Shown piece after piece: positions 36,481-44,210 of a stretch of DNA of 64,000 bases. How positions within the stretch are numbered: position 1 is the stretch's first letter; each line of letters starts with the position of its first letter. The notes under the pieces are model-generated. The model was not told the DNA's origin, searched no databases, and saw only the letters and a program-made list of their open reading frames with translations. The position numbers and the translations under genes are program-made. Source of the DNA: Solirubrobacter pauli (lineage in GTDB: Bacteria; Actinomycetota; Thermoleophilia; Solirubrobacterales; Solirubrobacteraceae); assembly GCF_003633755.1 (NCBI RefSeq), contig NZ_RBIL01000001.1, positions 3,457,426 to 3,521,425 of the forward strand, given 5' to 3'.

Positions 36481-37267
36481 GCCGGCCGCTCTTGAACGGC
36501 TTGATGTCGATCACCGCGTGCTTGTAGCCGGCGCGCTTGATCGCGGCGACGATCCCCGGCTCGGCTGACAGCGCGCGGTCCAGGTCCTCGATGGCGACTT
36601 CCAGCCGGCCGAGGATGCCGTGGTGGCGGACGCGGATCACCGGGAACCCGAGCGCCTTGACGGCCTGCTCGGCGCGGTCGATCTGCGCGAGCGTCTCGGG
36701 GTCGACCCCCGTGCCGTAGGGGATGCGGGACGCGAGGCACGGGGACGCCGGCTTCTCCGCGCTCGGCAGCTCCAGCAGGCGCGCCAGCTCTCGCACCTCG
36801 GCCTTGCTGGTGTTGACCAGCGGGTGGACGACGTCGTGCTCGGCGGCGGCCTTCAGGCCCGGACGCCAGTCGCCCTGGTCGTCCTGGTTGGCCCCGGACA
36901 GCAGCGGGACGCCGGGGTAGCGGGCTGCGAGCGTGTCGTAGAGCTCGGACTTGCAGAAGTAGCACCGGTCCCGGCCGTTGGCGCGGTAGCCCTCGCGGGC
37001 GAGCTCGTTCGTGCGGACGATCTCGTGCTCGATGCCGATGTGGGCGGCGACGCGCTGGGCGCCTTCGAGCTCGCCGCTGGCGACGCTGGGAGAGACGGCG
37101 GTGACGGCCTTCGCCTTGTCGCCGAGGGCCCGATGGGCGATCGCGGCGACGACGGAGGAGTCGACCCCGCCGGAGAACGCGACGACAGCGTGCCCGAGCT
37201 CGCGAACATAAAGCTCCAGGACGTTTAAGTTCGCCAGGACGTTTAAGTTCGTGTCAGGTCCGGGCAT
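36443..37267 (-). CDS. larE: LarE, sacrificial/Fe-S sulfur transferase for nickel-pincer cofactor
   Basis: The 274-residue protein is an ATP-pyrophosphatase-type sulfurtransferase, with PP-loop SGGVDSS at 32-38. LarE adenylates and then thiolates the two carboxylates of the pincer nucleotide. Three cysteines (C102 and C105 in CYFC, C177 in SPCLASR) match the subgroup reported to hold a [4Fe-4S] cluster, unlike the single-Cys sacrificial type. It is last in larB-larC-larE, its start overlapping the larC stop by 14 nt. Near the N-terminus an exact 18-bp tandem duplication repeats NLNVL, and this may be recent. Confidence 0.9.
   Translation of the reverse strand: MPGPDTNLNVLANLNVLELYVRELGHAVVAFSGGVDSSVVAAIAHRALGDKAKAVTAVSPSVASGELEGAQRVAAHIGIEHEIVRTNELAREGYRANGRDRCYFCKSELYDTLAARYPGVPLLSGANQDDQGDWRPGLKAAAEHDVVHPLVNTSKAEVRELARLLELPSAEKPASPCLASRIPYGTGVDPETLAQIDRAEQAVKALGFPVIRVRHHGILGRLEVAIEDLDRALSAEPGIVAAIKRAGYKHAVIDIKPFKSGRLNVEPARPATSR
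37216..37251. repeat. Exact 18-bp tandem duplication inside larE
   Basis: CCAGGACGTTTAAGTTCG occurs twice head to tail (37216-37233 and 37234-37251). It adds six codons near the LarE N-terminus in frame. The TTTAA core is unusually AT-rich for this DNA. Confidence 0.9.
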
Positions 37268-38393
37268 GGGCCTCGCTCAGGGCTCGCGCCCAGACGACCT
37301 TCACGGGCTCGCCGGTGATGCGCGCGGCGCGCTCGCAGTCGGCGTGCTCGGGGGCCAGGTTGACGACCTTGCCGTCCAGCCGGCCGACCTTGATCTTCAC
37401 GGGCTCGCCGCCGACTTCGACGGTGAGGAAGTCGCGCTGCAGCTCAACCCGGTCCAGGTGCGCGACGCGGACGCCGAGCGTGCTCGTCTCGCGCAGGACG
37501 GCCTCGACTACGGCGCGCTGGTGCTCGGGCCGGGCCAGCGCCGAGAACACGAACCCGGGGCGGCCGTGCTTCATGCTCACCGGCGCGGTCCAGACGTCCA
37601 GCGCGCCGGCGGCGAAGCAGGCCGCGGCGGCGTCGGGCGCCAGCTCGGGGATGAGGTCGTCCAGGTTCGCCTCGATCAGGCTCACCGTGCCGGTCGTCGC
37701 CTCCGTGCCGATGATCGCGCGCACCACATTCGGAAACGGCTTGAGGTCCCGCGTGCCGGCGCCGTAGCCGGTCTTGTCGAGCGTCATCCGCGGCAGCGGG
37801 CCGTAGCCCTCGGCGAGCGCGGCGACCAGCGCCGCACCGGTCGGCGTGACGAGCTCCAGCTCGAGCTCGACCCCGTGGATCGGGGCCCCCTTGAGCAGCT
37901 CGAGCGTGGCGGGCGCGGGCAGCGGCAGGTTGCCGTGCGCGGCCTTCACGAACCCCCGGCCCATCGGCAGCGGCGAGCACAGCACCTTGTCGATGCCCAG
38001 CGACTCCAGCGCGAGCGCGACGCCGACGATCTCGCCGATCGCGTCGATCGCGCCGACCTCGTGGAAGTGCACGCGCTCCGGCGGCATGTCGTGGATGCGG
38101 CCCTCGGCGATCGCGAGCCGCTTGAACGCCTCCTGTGCCCGCGCCGCCGCCCGCTCCGGCAGGTCGGCGGCCGCGATCAGCTCGCGGATCGTCCCCCAGT
38201 CGCGGTGCGGCTGCTCGGCCGCGCCGGTGACCGTCGTCGTGACGGCGGTGATGCCGTGCCGGTCGGCGGTGCCGCGCTCGACCTCGAGCTCGAACGCGGA
38301 GAGGTCCACCGTCGCGCCCGCGTCCAGGAGCGCCCCGAGCAGCATGTCGCCCGCGACGCCGCCGATGCAGTCCACGTACAGGACCCGGGTCAT
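37254..38393 (-). CDS. larC: LarC, CTP-dependent nickel-insertion cyclometallase
   Basis: The 379-residue protein is full-length LarC, with the LarC1 and LarC2 parts in one uninterrupted frame (the Lactobacillus gene needs a frameshift). It opens with VLYVDCIGGVAGDMLLGALLDAG. It has the His-rich segment GRIHDMPPERVHFHEVGAIDAIG in the first half, and the C-terminal part ends with EPVKIKVGRLDGKVVNLAPEHADC. LarC inserts nickel into the bisthiocarboxylate pincer nucleotide using CTP. Start ATG 38393 overlaps the larB stop (ATGA). Confidence 0.93.
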   Translation of the reverse strand: MTRVLYVDCIGGVAGDMLLGALLDAGATVDLSAFELEVERGTADRHGITAVTTTVTGAAEQPHRDWGTIRELIAAADLPERAAARAQEAFKRLAIAEGRIHDMPPERVHFHEVGAIDAIGEIVGVALALESLGIDKVLCSPLPMGRGFVKAAHGNLPLPAPATLELLKGAPIHGVELELELVTPTGAALVAALAEGYGPLPRMTLDKTGYGAGTRDLKPFPNVVRAIIGTEATTGTVSLIEANLDDLIPELAPDAAAACFAAGALDVWTAPVSMKHGRPGFVFSALARPEHQRAVVEAVLRETSTLGVRVAHLDRVELQRDFLTVEVGGEPVKIKVGRLDGKVVNLAPEHADCERAARITGEPVKVVWARALSEAHART

Positions 38394-39058
38394 GCGCTCT
38401 GCCTCGCGATCCGCGCGGCGATCGTCCCCGCGCCGAAGCCGTCGTCGATGTTCACCACAGCCACGCCCGCGGCGCAGCTCGTGATCATCGCCAGCAGGGC
38501 GGAGACGCCGCCGAACGTCGCGCCGTAGCCCGTGCTCGTCGGCACGGCGATCACCGGCGCGCCGACGAGCCCGCCGACCACCGACGCCAGCGCCGCGTCC
38601 CACCCGGCCACGACGACCACGCAGTCGGCGCGCTTGAGGTCCGGCAGCGCGGGCTCGAGCCGGTGCAGCCCGGCCACGCCCGCGTCCACGTGCACCACCA
38701 CGTTGGTGCCGAGCAGCTCGGCGCGCACCTGCGCCTCGCGCACGACCGGGAGGTCGGACGTGCCCCCGGACACGATCGCGACGGTCCCGCGCGCCTCCGG
38801 CACGTCACGCGCCACCCACGCGAGCCGCGCCCGCTCGTCCTCCTGCGCGTCCGGCGCGACCTCGCGCAGCGCGGCGCGCGCCTCCGCGTCGGCCCGCGTG
38901 ACCAGCACGCTGGACGCCTCGGCGTCCAGCAACGCCTGCGCGATCGCCCGGATCTCCGCGGGCGTCTTGCCCTCGGCCACGATCGCCTCGGGCGCGCCTT
39001 GACGGGCCTCGCGGCTGGTGTCCACCCGCGCGAAGCCGAGGTCGGCAAAAGAGTCCAT
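38390..39058 (-). CDS. larB: LarB, pincer-nucleotide carboxylase/hydrolase
   Basis: The 222-residue protein matches LarB, which carboxylates nicotinic acid adenine dinucleotide and hydrolyses the phosphoanhydride, the first step of nickel-pincer synthesis. The PurE-like core is clear: VSGGTSDLPV, HVDAGVAGLHR, and VVVAGWDAALASVVGGLVGAPVIAVPTSTGYG. It is first in larB-C-E. A minus-strand TAACCT box lies 10 nt before ATG 39058. Confidence 0.93.
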   Translation of the reverse strand: MDSFADLGFARVDTSREARQGAPEAIVAEGKTPAEIRAIAQALLDAEASSVLVTRADAEARAALREVAPDAQEDERARLAWVARDVPEARGTVAIVSGGTSDLPVVREAQVRAELLGTNVVVHVDAGVAGLHRLEPALPDLKRADCVVVVAGWDAALASVVGGLVGAPVIAVPTSTGYGATFGGVSALLAMITSCAAGVAVVNIDDGFGAGTIAARIARQSA

Positions 39059-39093
39059 CTGGCTTCGCAGGTTATCCGCGGGGTACGGCCAGC

Positions 39094-39112
39094 CCCACCG
39101 GCGTGAGGTGGG
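39094..39112. promoter_or_regulatory. Inverted repeat in the larB/small-protein divergent region
   Basis: CCCACC-N7-GGTGGG lies in the 148-bp gap between larB (minus) and the 78-residue gene (plus). Apart from this and the TAACCT box nearer larB, I see nothing strong in the gap. Confidence 0.3.
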
Positions 39113-39206
39113 TTGCAGGTCGGGAACTGACGCGCTGGCCCCCTGGGGAGAGAAATCACTCCGAAGGACTATTCACTGCACACCCCGACCTGCCGAGGAT
39201 CCCGTC

Positions 39207-39443
39207 ATGACCACCAGCACGCACGAGCTCGCCCACCGCGCCAACGACGGCATCTCCGTGACGATGTCCTGGGACGCGGTCACCGATCGGGTGACGGTGG
39301 CGGTCACCGACTCCAAGACCGACGACGCGTTCGAGGTCGTCGTGGCCCCGGGCGAGCGGGCCATGGACGTCTTTCATCATCCGTACGCGTACCGGGCGGT
39401 GCGCGAGGACCGCAGCGGCGCGAGGCTCGTCCAGACGACATGA
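39207..39443 (+). CDS. Small conserved actinobacterial protein, unknown function
   Basis: The 78-residue protein has the pattern HELAHRANDGISVTMSW, DRVTVAVTDSKTDDAFEVVV, then ALDVF/AMDVFHHPYAY near the end. I recall this as a widespread small protein of actinobacteria with no assigned function. It is a single small alpha/beta domain with no membrane segment. ATG 39207 has GAGGA about 8 nt upstream. The ACT-domain gene follows 16 nt later. Confidence 0.8.
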   Translation: MTTSTHELAHRANDGISVTMSWDAVTDRVTVAVTDSKTDDAFEVVVAPGERAMDVFHHPYAYRAVREDRSGARLVQTT

Positions 39444-39459
39444 GCGGGCGCAAGATGGG

Positions 39460-39855
39460 ATGATCCCGGTCGCGATGGTGAACGCGACCGACCTCACGGT
39501 TGTGCTGCGTGACGAGCCGGGCGGCCTCGCCCGGGTCGCCGAGGTCGCCGTGACGGCCGGGGTGCACCTGCGCGGGCTCGCGGGGTTCACCGGAGACGAG
39601 CACGGGTTCGTGCACGCGCTGGTGGACACGAGCGACGTCGCGGCGGTCACCGCCGCGCTCAAGCAGGCGCGGATCAAGGTGGCCGACTCGCGCGAGGTGC
39701 TGGTGGTGCCGGTCGGGCCCGGTGGGCTGGTCGACGTCATGCGCTCGCTGGCCGAGGGCAACGTCAACGTGGACCTCGCGTACACCGCGCTCGGGGGCGA
39801 CCGGGTCGTGATCGCCACCGACGACATCTACAACGCACGCGAAGCGCTCACTTAG
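39460..39855 (+). CDS. ACT-domain protein
   Basis: The 131-residue protein appears to consist of two ACT modules. The first has LTVVLRDEPGGLARVAEVAVTAGVHLRGLAGF, the second VVPVGPGGLVDVMRSLAEGNVNVDLAYTAL. ACT modules bind amino acids or related ligands and regulate metabolic enzymes, but here no enzyme is fused. ATG 39475 (MVNATD) is an alternative start. No ligand can be proposed from context. Confidence 0.8.
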   Translation: MIPVAMVNATDLTVVLRDEPGGLARVAEVAVTAGVHLRGLAGFTGDEHGFVHALVDTSDVAAVTAALKQARIKVADSREVLVVPVGPGGLVDVMRSLAEGNVNVDLAYTALGGDRVVIATDDIYNAREALT

Positions 39856-39875
39856 GCTGGTAACTTGCCGCCGGC

Positions 39876-41555
39876 ATGGCGGTGTGCCGGATCTGCTCGG
39901 GCGAGCTCGAGCTGCGCGTACGCGGCAACGGAGCCGCGGTTACCGCTGCCCATTTCTCGCCGTCCGCGCACCTGGTCGGCCAGCACGGTGACCTGCTCGG
40001 CTGCGTCGAGTGCGGCACGATCCAGCAGCCGGTGCTGCCGCAGGGCGCCGCGCTGCACGCGCTGTACCGCGAGATGCGCGACGACGACTACCTCGCCGAG
40101 GAAGCGGGCCGGCGCGCGACCGCCAAACGGCTGCTCGACCTGATCGCCGCGCACCGGCCGGACGGCCGCCTGCTCGACGTCGGCTGCGGGCACGGGCTCC
40201 TGCTCGACGAGGCGCGCAAGCGCGGGTACGAGACGGTCGGGCTCGAGCTGAGCCGCTCGAACGCCCGCCACGCGCGCGAGGCGCTCGGGCTCGATGTCAG
40301 AGAAGTGCCCTTGGAGGCGTTCGAGCACGCGACGAACGGCGACGCGCCCGGCGCCTTCGACGCGATCGTGCTCGCCGACGTGATCGAGCACCTCGACGAC
40401 CCGGTGGCCGCGATCGACCAGTGCGCCGCGCTGCTGCGGCCGGGCGGCGTGCTGTGCGTCGTCACGCCCGACCCCGCCTCGCTGACCGCGAAGGTCGCGG
40501 GGAAGCGCTGGTGGGGCTACCTGCCGGCGCACACGGTGCTGCTTCCACGCCGCACGCTGCGCGAGCTGATCAGCGCCGCCGGGCTCGTGATCTCCGACGA
40601 CGTGCCGTTCAAGCGGACGTTCGCCGCCAAGCGCTGGGTCGGTGGGCTGGCCGAACGGCTGCCGGCCGGCGAGTCGCTCGCCGCGCTCGCGGATCGCCTG
40701 CCGCCGGTGCAGCTCTCGCTCAGCCTCGGCGACGAGCGCGTGATCCTCGCGCACCGCACGCCGGTCACGCCCGCCGCGGAGCCGCTGCTGCGGCACACGA
40801 ACGGCCGTGCGCCGATCCACGTCGTGCTGCCCGCGTACCGGGCGGTGCGCACGATTCCGGACGTCGTCGCGCAGATGCCCAAGGACGCGGCCGACCACGC
40901 GCTGCTGATCGACGACGCGTCCCCGGACGAGACAACCACGGTCGCGCTGCTGCACGGCCTGGACGTGCTCCGCCACCCCGCGAACCGCGGCTACGGCGGG
41001 TCGCAGAAGACGGGCTACACCCGCGCGCTGCGCGACGGCGCGGCCGTGATCGTGATGGTCCACGCCGACAACCAGTACGACCCCGGCCTCGTCGCCGACA
41101 TGGCCGAGCCGATCCTCGCGGGCGACGCCGACGTCGTGATCGGGTCGCGGCTGCTGGTCGACCGCGCGGTCGCGGGCGGGATGCCGCGCTGGAAGTGGGT
41201 CGGCAACCGGCTGCTGACCGGGATCGAGAACGCGGTGTTCGGCGTGCGCTTCTCCGAGTACCACACGGGCTATCGCGCCTTCAGCGCCGACTTCCTGCGC
41301 TCGGTGCCGTTCCTGCGCAACTCCGACGACTTCGTGTTCGACCAGGAGATATTCGCCCAGATGCTCGCGCGCGGCGCGCGTGTGGTCGAGATCCCGATCC
41401 CGACGCGCTACTTCCACGAGGCCTCGAGCGTCGACCTGGTCACCAGCCTTCGCTACGCGTTCAAGACGCTGTGGGTGCTCGCGCGGTTCAGGCTGGACCG
41501 CCGCTGGACCCTGCTGCGCCGACCCGCCGCATGGCTCTCAGCACGCGACGACTAG
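39876..41555 (+). CDS. Methyltransferase-glycosyltransferase (GT2) fusion
   Basis: The 559-residue protein carries an N-terminal zinc-ribbon-like pair (C4xxC7, C43xxC46). A class I SAM methyltransferase follows (about 70-245) with LLDVGCGHGLLL, VGLELS and ADVIEHLDDP. A GT2 domain (about 310-559) has VVLPAYRAVRTI, LLIDDASPDET, NRGYGGSQKTGY, and the DxD-like HADNQYDP. The GT2 part resembles polyprenyl-phosphate sugar synthases and has no membrane helices. Fusion implies that sugar transfer and methylation act on the same envelope glycan or its lipid carrier. The next gene, a membrane glycosyltransferase, overlaps by 25 nt. Confidence 0.88.
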   Translation: MAVCRICSGELELRVRGNGAAVTAAHFSPSAHLVGQHGDLLGCVECGTIQQPVLPQGAALHALYREMRDDDYLAEEAGRRATAKRLLDLIAAHRPDGRLLDVGCGHGLLLDEARKRGYETVGLELSRSNARHAREALGLDVREVPLEAFEHATNGDAPGAFDAIVLADVIEHLDDPVAAIDQCAALLRPGGVLCVVTPDPASLTAKVAGKRWWGYLPAHTVLLPRRTLRELISAAGLVISDDVPFKRTFAAKRWVGGLAERLPAGESLAALADRLPPVQLSLSLGDERVILAHRTPVTPAAEPLLRHTNGRAPIHVVLPAYRAVRTIPDVVAQMPKDAADHALLIDDASPDETTTVALLHGLDVLRHPANRGYGGSQKTGYTRALRDGAAVIVMVHADNQYDPGLVADMAEPILAGDADVVIGSRLLVDRAVAGGMPRWKWVGNRLLTGIENAVFGVRFSEYHTGYRAFSADFLRSVPFLRNSDDFVFDQEIFAQMLARGARVVEIPIPTRYFHEASSVDLVTSLRYAFKTLWVLARFRLDRRWTLLRRPAAWLSARDD

Positions 41556-42730
41556 CGATCGCGATCCTGGCCGCCGCGCTGGCGATCCGCGTCGCGTGGG
41601 TCTTCGCGACGCCGGACTACCGGCTCGTGCACGACGCGCTCGACTACAACCGCCACGCGATCTCGCTCGCCAACGGCGACGGCTTCGCGCTCAGCTACGG
41701 CCGCCCGACCGCGTTCCGCCCGCCCGCGTATCCGCTCTTCCTCGCCGGCGTCTACTGGATCTTCGGACCCTCGCTGGAGTGGGCGCGGCTGGCCAACGCG
41801 CTGGTGGGTACCGGCATCGTCGCGCTGATCGGCGTGATCGCCTTCCAGGTCTGGGGCCGGCGCGTCGCGCTGATCGCGATGGCGCTCGGCGCGGTCTACA
41901 TCCCGCTGATCCTCGTCGGCCAGTCCGTGATGAGCGAGCCGCTGTTCGTGCTCTGCCTGCTGGGGGCGATCGCGTGCGCGATCCAGCGCTGGCCGGTCGC
42001 CGCGGGCGTGCTGATGGGGCTCGCGGTGCTCGGCCGGGCCAACGCGCTGATCCTGCTGCTGCCGCTCGCGTGGGCGGTCTGGAAGGGACCCAAGCCCGCG
42101 CTGATCATGGTCGTCGCCTGCGCGCTGACGATCGTGCCGTGGACGATCCGCAACTACGTCGTGCTCGACCACTTCGTGCCGGTCTCCACGCAGCTGGGAA
42201 GCGCGCTCGCCGGCACCTACAACAGCGAGGCGATGAACAACCGGGAGAACCCGGCCGCGTGGATGTCGCTCAAGCGAGTCGACGACTACCGGCCGATCTT
42301 CAACCGCGTCCGCGAGACGAACGAGGCCGTGCTGGAGCAGGAGCTGCGCAGCGCGTCGCTGGACTACATCAAGGACCATCCCGGCTCGCCCCTGAAGGTC
42401 GCCTACTGGACCACGCGCCGGATGCTCGACCTCGGCGGCTGGGACTGGGCGATCCACACCGCGGGAACGGTCAGCGCCGGCAAGCGCGCGGGCGCGGCGG
42501 GGATCATCTGCTTCTGGGCGTTCGCGCTGCTGGCGATCGGCGGCGCGTTCACCCGACGCGCCCGCGAGGCGCCGCTGTGGCTGTGGGCCGTGCCGGTGCT
42601 GATGTACCTCGGCGTGGTCTTCCTGGTGGTCGAGACGCCGCGCTACCGGCTGGCGATCGACCCGTTCGTGATCATGCTCGCCGCGCTGGCGGTCTCAGCG
42701 CTCACGACCAAGCGGGCCCAGGTCCCATAG
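41531..42730 (+). CDS. GT39/ArnT-like integral membrane glycosyltransferase
   Basis: The 399-residue protein has about ten membrane helices. A first periplasmic loop holds HDALDYNRHAISLANGDGFALS and the PTAFRPPAYPLFLAG segment, typical of GT-C (ArnT/PMT-like) enzymes with the catalytic Asp in that loop (DALDY). Such enzymes use polyprenyl-phosphate sugars outside the membrane. The upstream GT2 fusion could supply that donor. Start ATG 41531 lies within the end of the GT2 gene. The last 36 nt overlap the convergent patatin gene. Confidence 0.85.
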   Translation: MALSTRRLAIAILAAALAIRVAWVFATPDYRLVHDALDYNRHAISLANGDGFALSYGRPTAFRPPAYPLFLAGVYWIFGPSLEWARLANALVGTGIVALIGVIAFQVWGRRVALIAMALGAVYIPLILVGQSVMSEPLFVLCLLGAIACAIQRWPVAAGVLMGLAVLGRANALILLLPLAWAVWKGPKPALIMVVACALTIVPWTIRNYVVLDHFVPVSTQLGSALAGTYNSEAMNNRENPAAWMSLKRVDDYRPIFNRVRETNEAVLEQELRSASLDYIKDHPGSPLKVAYWTTRRMLDLGGWDWAIHTAGTVSAGKRAGAAGIICFWAFALLAIGGAFTRRAREAPLWLWAVPVLMYLGVVFLVVETPRYRLAIDPFVIMLAALAVSALTTKRAQVP

Positions 42731-43846
42731 CCCCTCGTCGTGCGGCTCCTCGAGCCAGGCGCGCGCGTCGGTGCGGCCTCGCTCGATCAGCGCCTTCGCG
42801 AACTCGGGCGCGAAGAACAGGTAGCTGAGCAGCTCGCCGTGCAGCGGGTCGGCGTCGGCGTCGATCAGCCGGCCGAGGAACGCGAGCTGCGGGGAGCGCG
42901 CCGCGTGCAGCAGCCCGCCGTAGTGCTTGCGGAAGACGTCGCGGGCGATCTGGCCGATCGTGTCGCGTTCGGGCGGCGCGACGAAGATGTACGGGATCCG
43001 CCGCTCGGGGCCGGCGAGCCGGTTGATCGTGGTCAGCGTCTGCAGGTCCTCCACGAGCGGGTCGGCGAGGAGCGCGTCGAGCACGAGCGCGGCGCCCGCG
43101 GCGAGGTCCGGGCGGTCGTCGGCGCCCGGTTGGCCGGGGTGGATCGAGTGCAGGCCGATCACGATCACCCGCTTGGCGCCGAACGCCAGCGCCGGCTTGA
43201 TCGGCGCGTTCAGCCGCGTGCCGCCGTCGAAGTGCCACCCGTCGGCGAGCCGGACGGCCGGGAACAGCGCGGGGATCGCCGACGACGCGCGCACGTGGGT
43301 CTCGGTGAGCGCGGCCGGCACGTAGTCGATCCCGCGCTTGTCGTCGCGCACGCTGTCCGGCGTGCCGCCGGTGTGGAAGACGATGCTGCGGCCGGTGCGC
43401 GCCGACAGCGTCACCACCGCGGCGGTGATCAGCTGGCCGTTGTCGACGTGCTCGCCGATCGCGTCGAACGGGATCGCGCGCTCGAGGGTCGGGCCGAGCG
43501 GCGTCGTGTCCAGCAGCGACGGGATGTCGAGCGACAGCAGGCCCGTGAAGTTGACGGCGCCGCGCGCCAGGCGCTCGAGGTCCTTCAGCGAGGGCGTGGC
43601 CATCACGTCGCCCCAGTGCAGGCGCTCCCACACCTCGCGGCCCGCGGCGAGCGTGGGGTCGCCGCCGTCCGGGACGGTCGCGGCGATGTAGGAGCCGTTG
43701 ATCGCGCCGACGCTCGCCCCGACGATGATGTTCGGCCGCTCGTTGACCGGCAGCGCGGGAAGCAGGACGGACAGCACGCCGGCCTCGTACGCGCCCCGCG
43801 CGCCGCCACCGGCGAGGACGAGGCCGACCGGATTACGCGAGGGCAC
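42695..43846 (-). CDS. Patatin-like phospholipase
   Basis: The 383-residue protein has the patatin dyad: oxyanion GGGARGAYEAG at about 13-23, nucleophile GASVG at about 43-47, and Asp in the DGG segment (about 210) of WHFDGGTRLN. The extended C-terminal half is helical. It should hydrolyse acyl esters of phospholipids. The GTG start overlaps the upstream small gene by 14 nt, so it is translated together with the ATPase/HEPN-like pair. It could be a lipid-attacking effector of that unit, or a housekeeping RssA-like lipase that happens to be last in the operon. Confidence 0.88.
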   Translation of the reverse strand: MPSRNPVGLVLAGGGARGAYEAGVLSVLLPALPVNERPNIIVGASVGAINGSYIAATVPDGGDPTLAAGREVWERLHWGDVMATPSLKDLERLARGAVNFTGLLSLDIPSLLDTTPLGPTLERAIPFDAIGEHVDNGQLITAAVVTLSARTGRSIVFHTGGTPDSVRDDKRGIDYVPAALTETHVRASSAIPALFPAVRLADGWHFDGGTRLNAPIKPALAFGAKRVIVIGLHSIHPGQPGADDRPDLAAGAALVLDALLADPLVEDLQTLTTINRLAGPERRIPYIFVAPPERDTIGQIARDVFRKHYGGLLHAARSPQLAFLGRLIDADADPLHGELLSYLFFAPEFAKALIERGRTDARAWLEEPHDEGLWDLGPLGRER

Positions 43847-44210
43847 GGGCCACCGTCGTCAGGAACGAGCGCGCGGTGGCGAGGTGCGTGCGCAGCTCCT
43901 CCTGCGTGAGCCCCACCTCGTAGGCGCGGTGATGGCACGCGTTCGAGAGCGCCGTCCACGCGAAGTCGGCCTCGCGCGCCTCGGGCTTGTCGCCGAGGTA
44001 GGCCGGCAGGCACACCCAGCGGTCGCGCAGGCTCGTGTCCAGCATCCCGGCCGCCTTGTCGTTCCAGAACACGTCGAGCGTGCGCTCGAGCGACTGGCGG
44101 ATCAGCGCCGCGGCGGCGTGCGGCCACGCGCCGGACGTGCTCGGGTCGAACTCGTCGAGCTGACGCTGCGCCTCGTCGAGCACCTTCGAGACGGTCAGGC
44201 GCTCGCTCAC
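43833..44210 (-). CDS. Small HEPN-like protein coupled to ATPase gene
   Basis: The 125-residue protein has no family I can name with certainty. It is predicted mostly helical, and carries R38-QSL-E42 and N90-ACH-H94. The same R-x3-E and N-x3-H arrangement is present at the C-terminus of the ATPase encoded just upstream (R672/E676, N745/H749). Arg-Glu-His sets of this kind form the active site of HEPN/PrrC-type RNases, so an RNase or regulatory HEPN fold is suggested. GTG 44210 overlaps the ATPase TGA by 4 nt, and the patatin gene overlaps its end by 14 nt. It might be an inactive partner or inhibitor instead of a nuclease. Confidence 0.65.
   Translation of the reverse strand: MSERLTVSKVLDEAQRQLDEFDPSTSGAWPHAAAALIRQSLERTLDVFWNDKAAGMLDTSLRDRWVCLPAYLGDKPEAREADFAWTALSNACHHRAYEVGLTQEELRTHLATARSFLTTVARALA

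Noticed and set aside
37216-37251. Start of a CRISPR or iteron array
   Set aside because: Only two 18-bp copies without spacers, inside a coding sequence.
42695-43846. Patatin as part of a CBASS system
   Set aside because: CBASS needs a CD-NTase cyclase, and none is present nearby. The lipase is coupled to an ATPase and a small HEPN-like gene instead.
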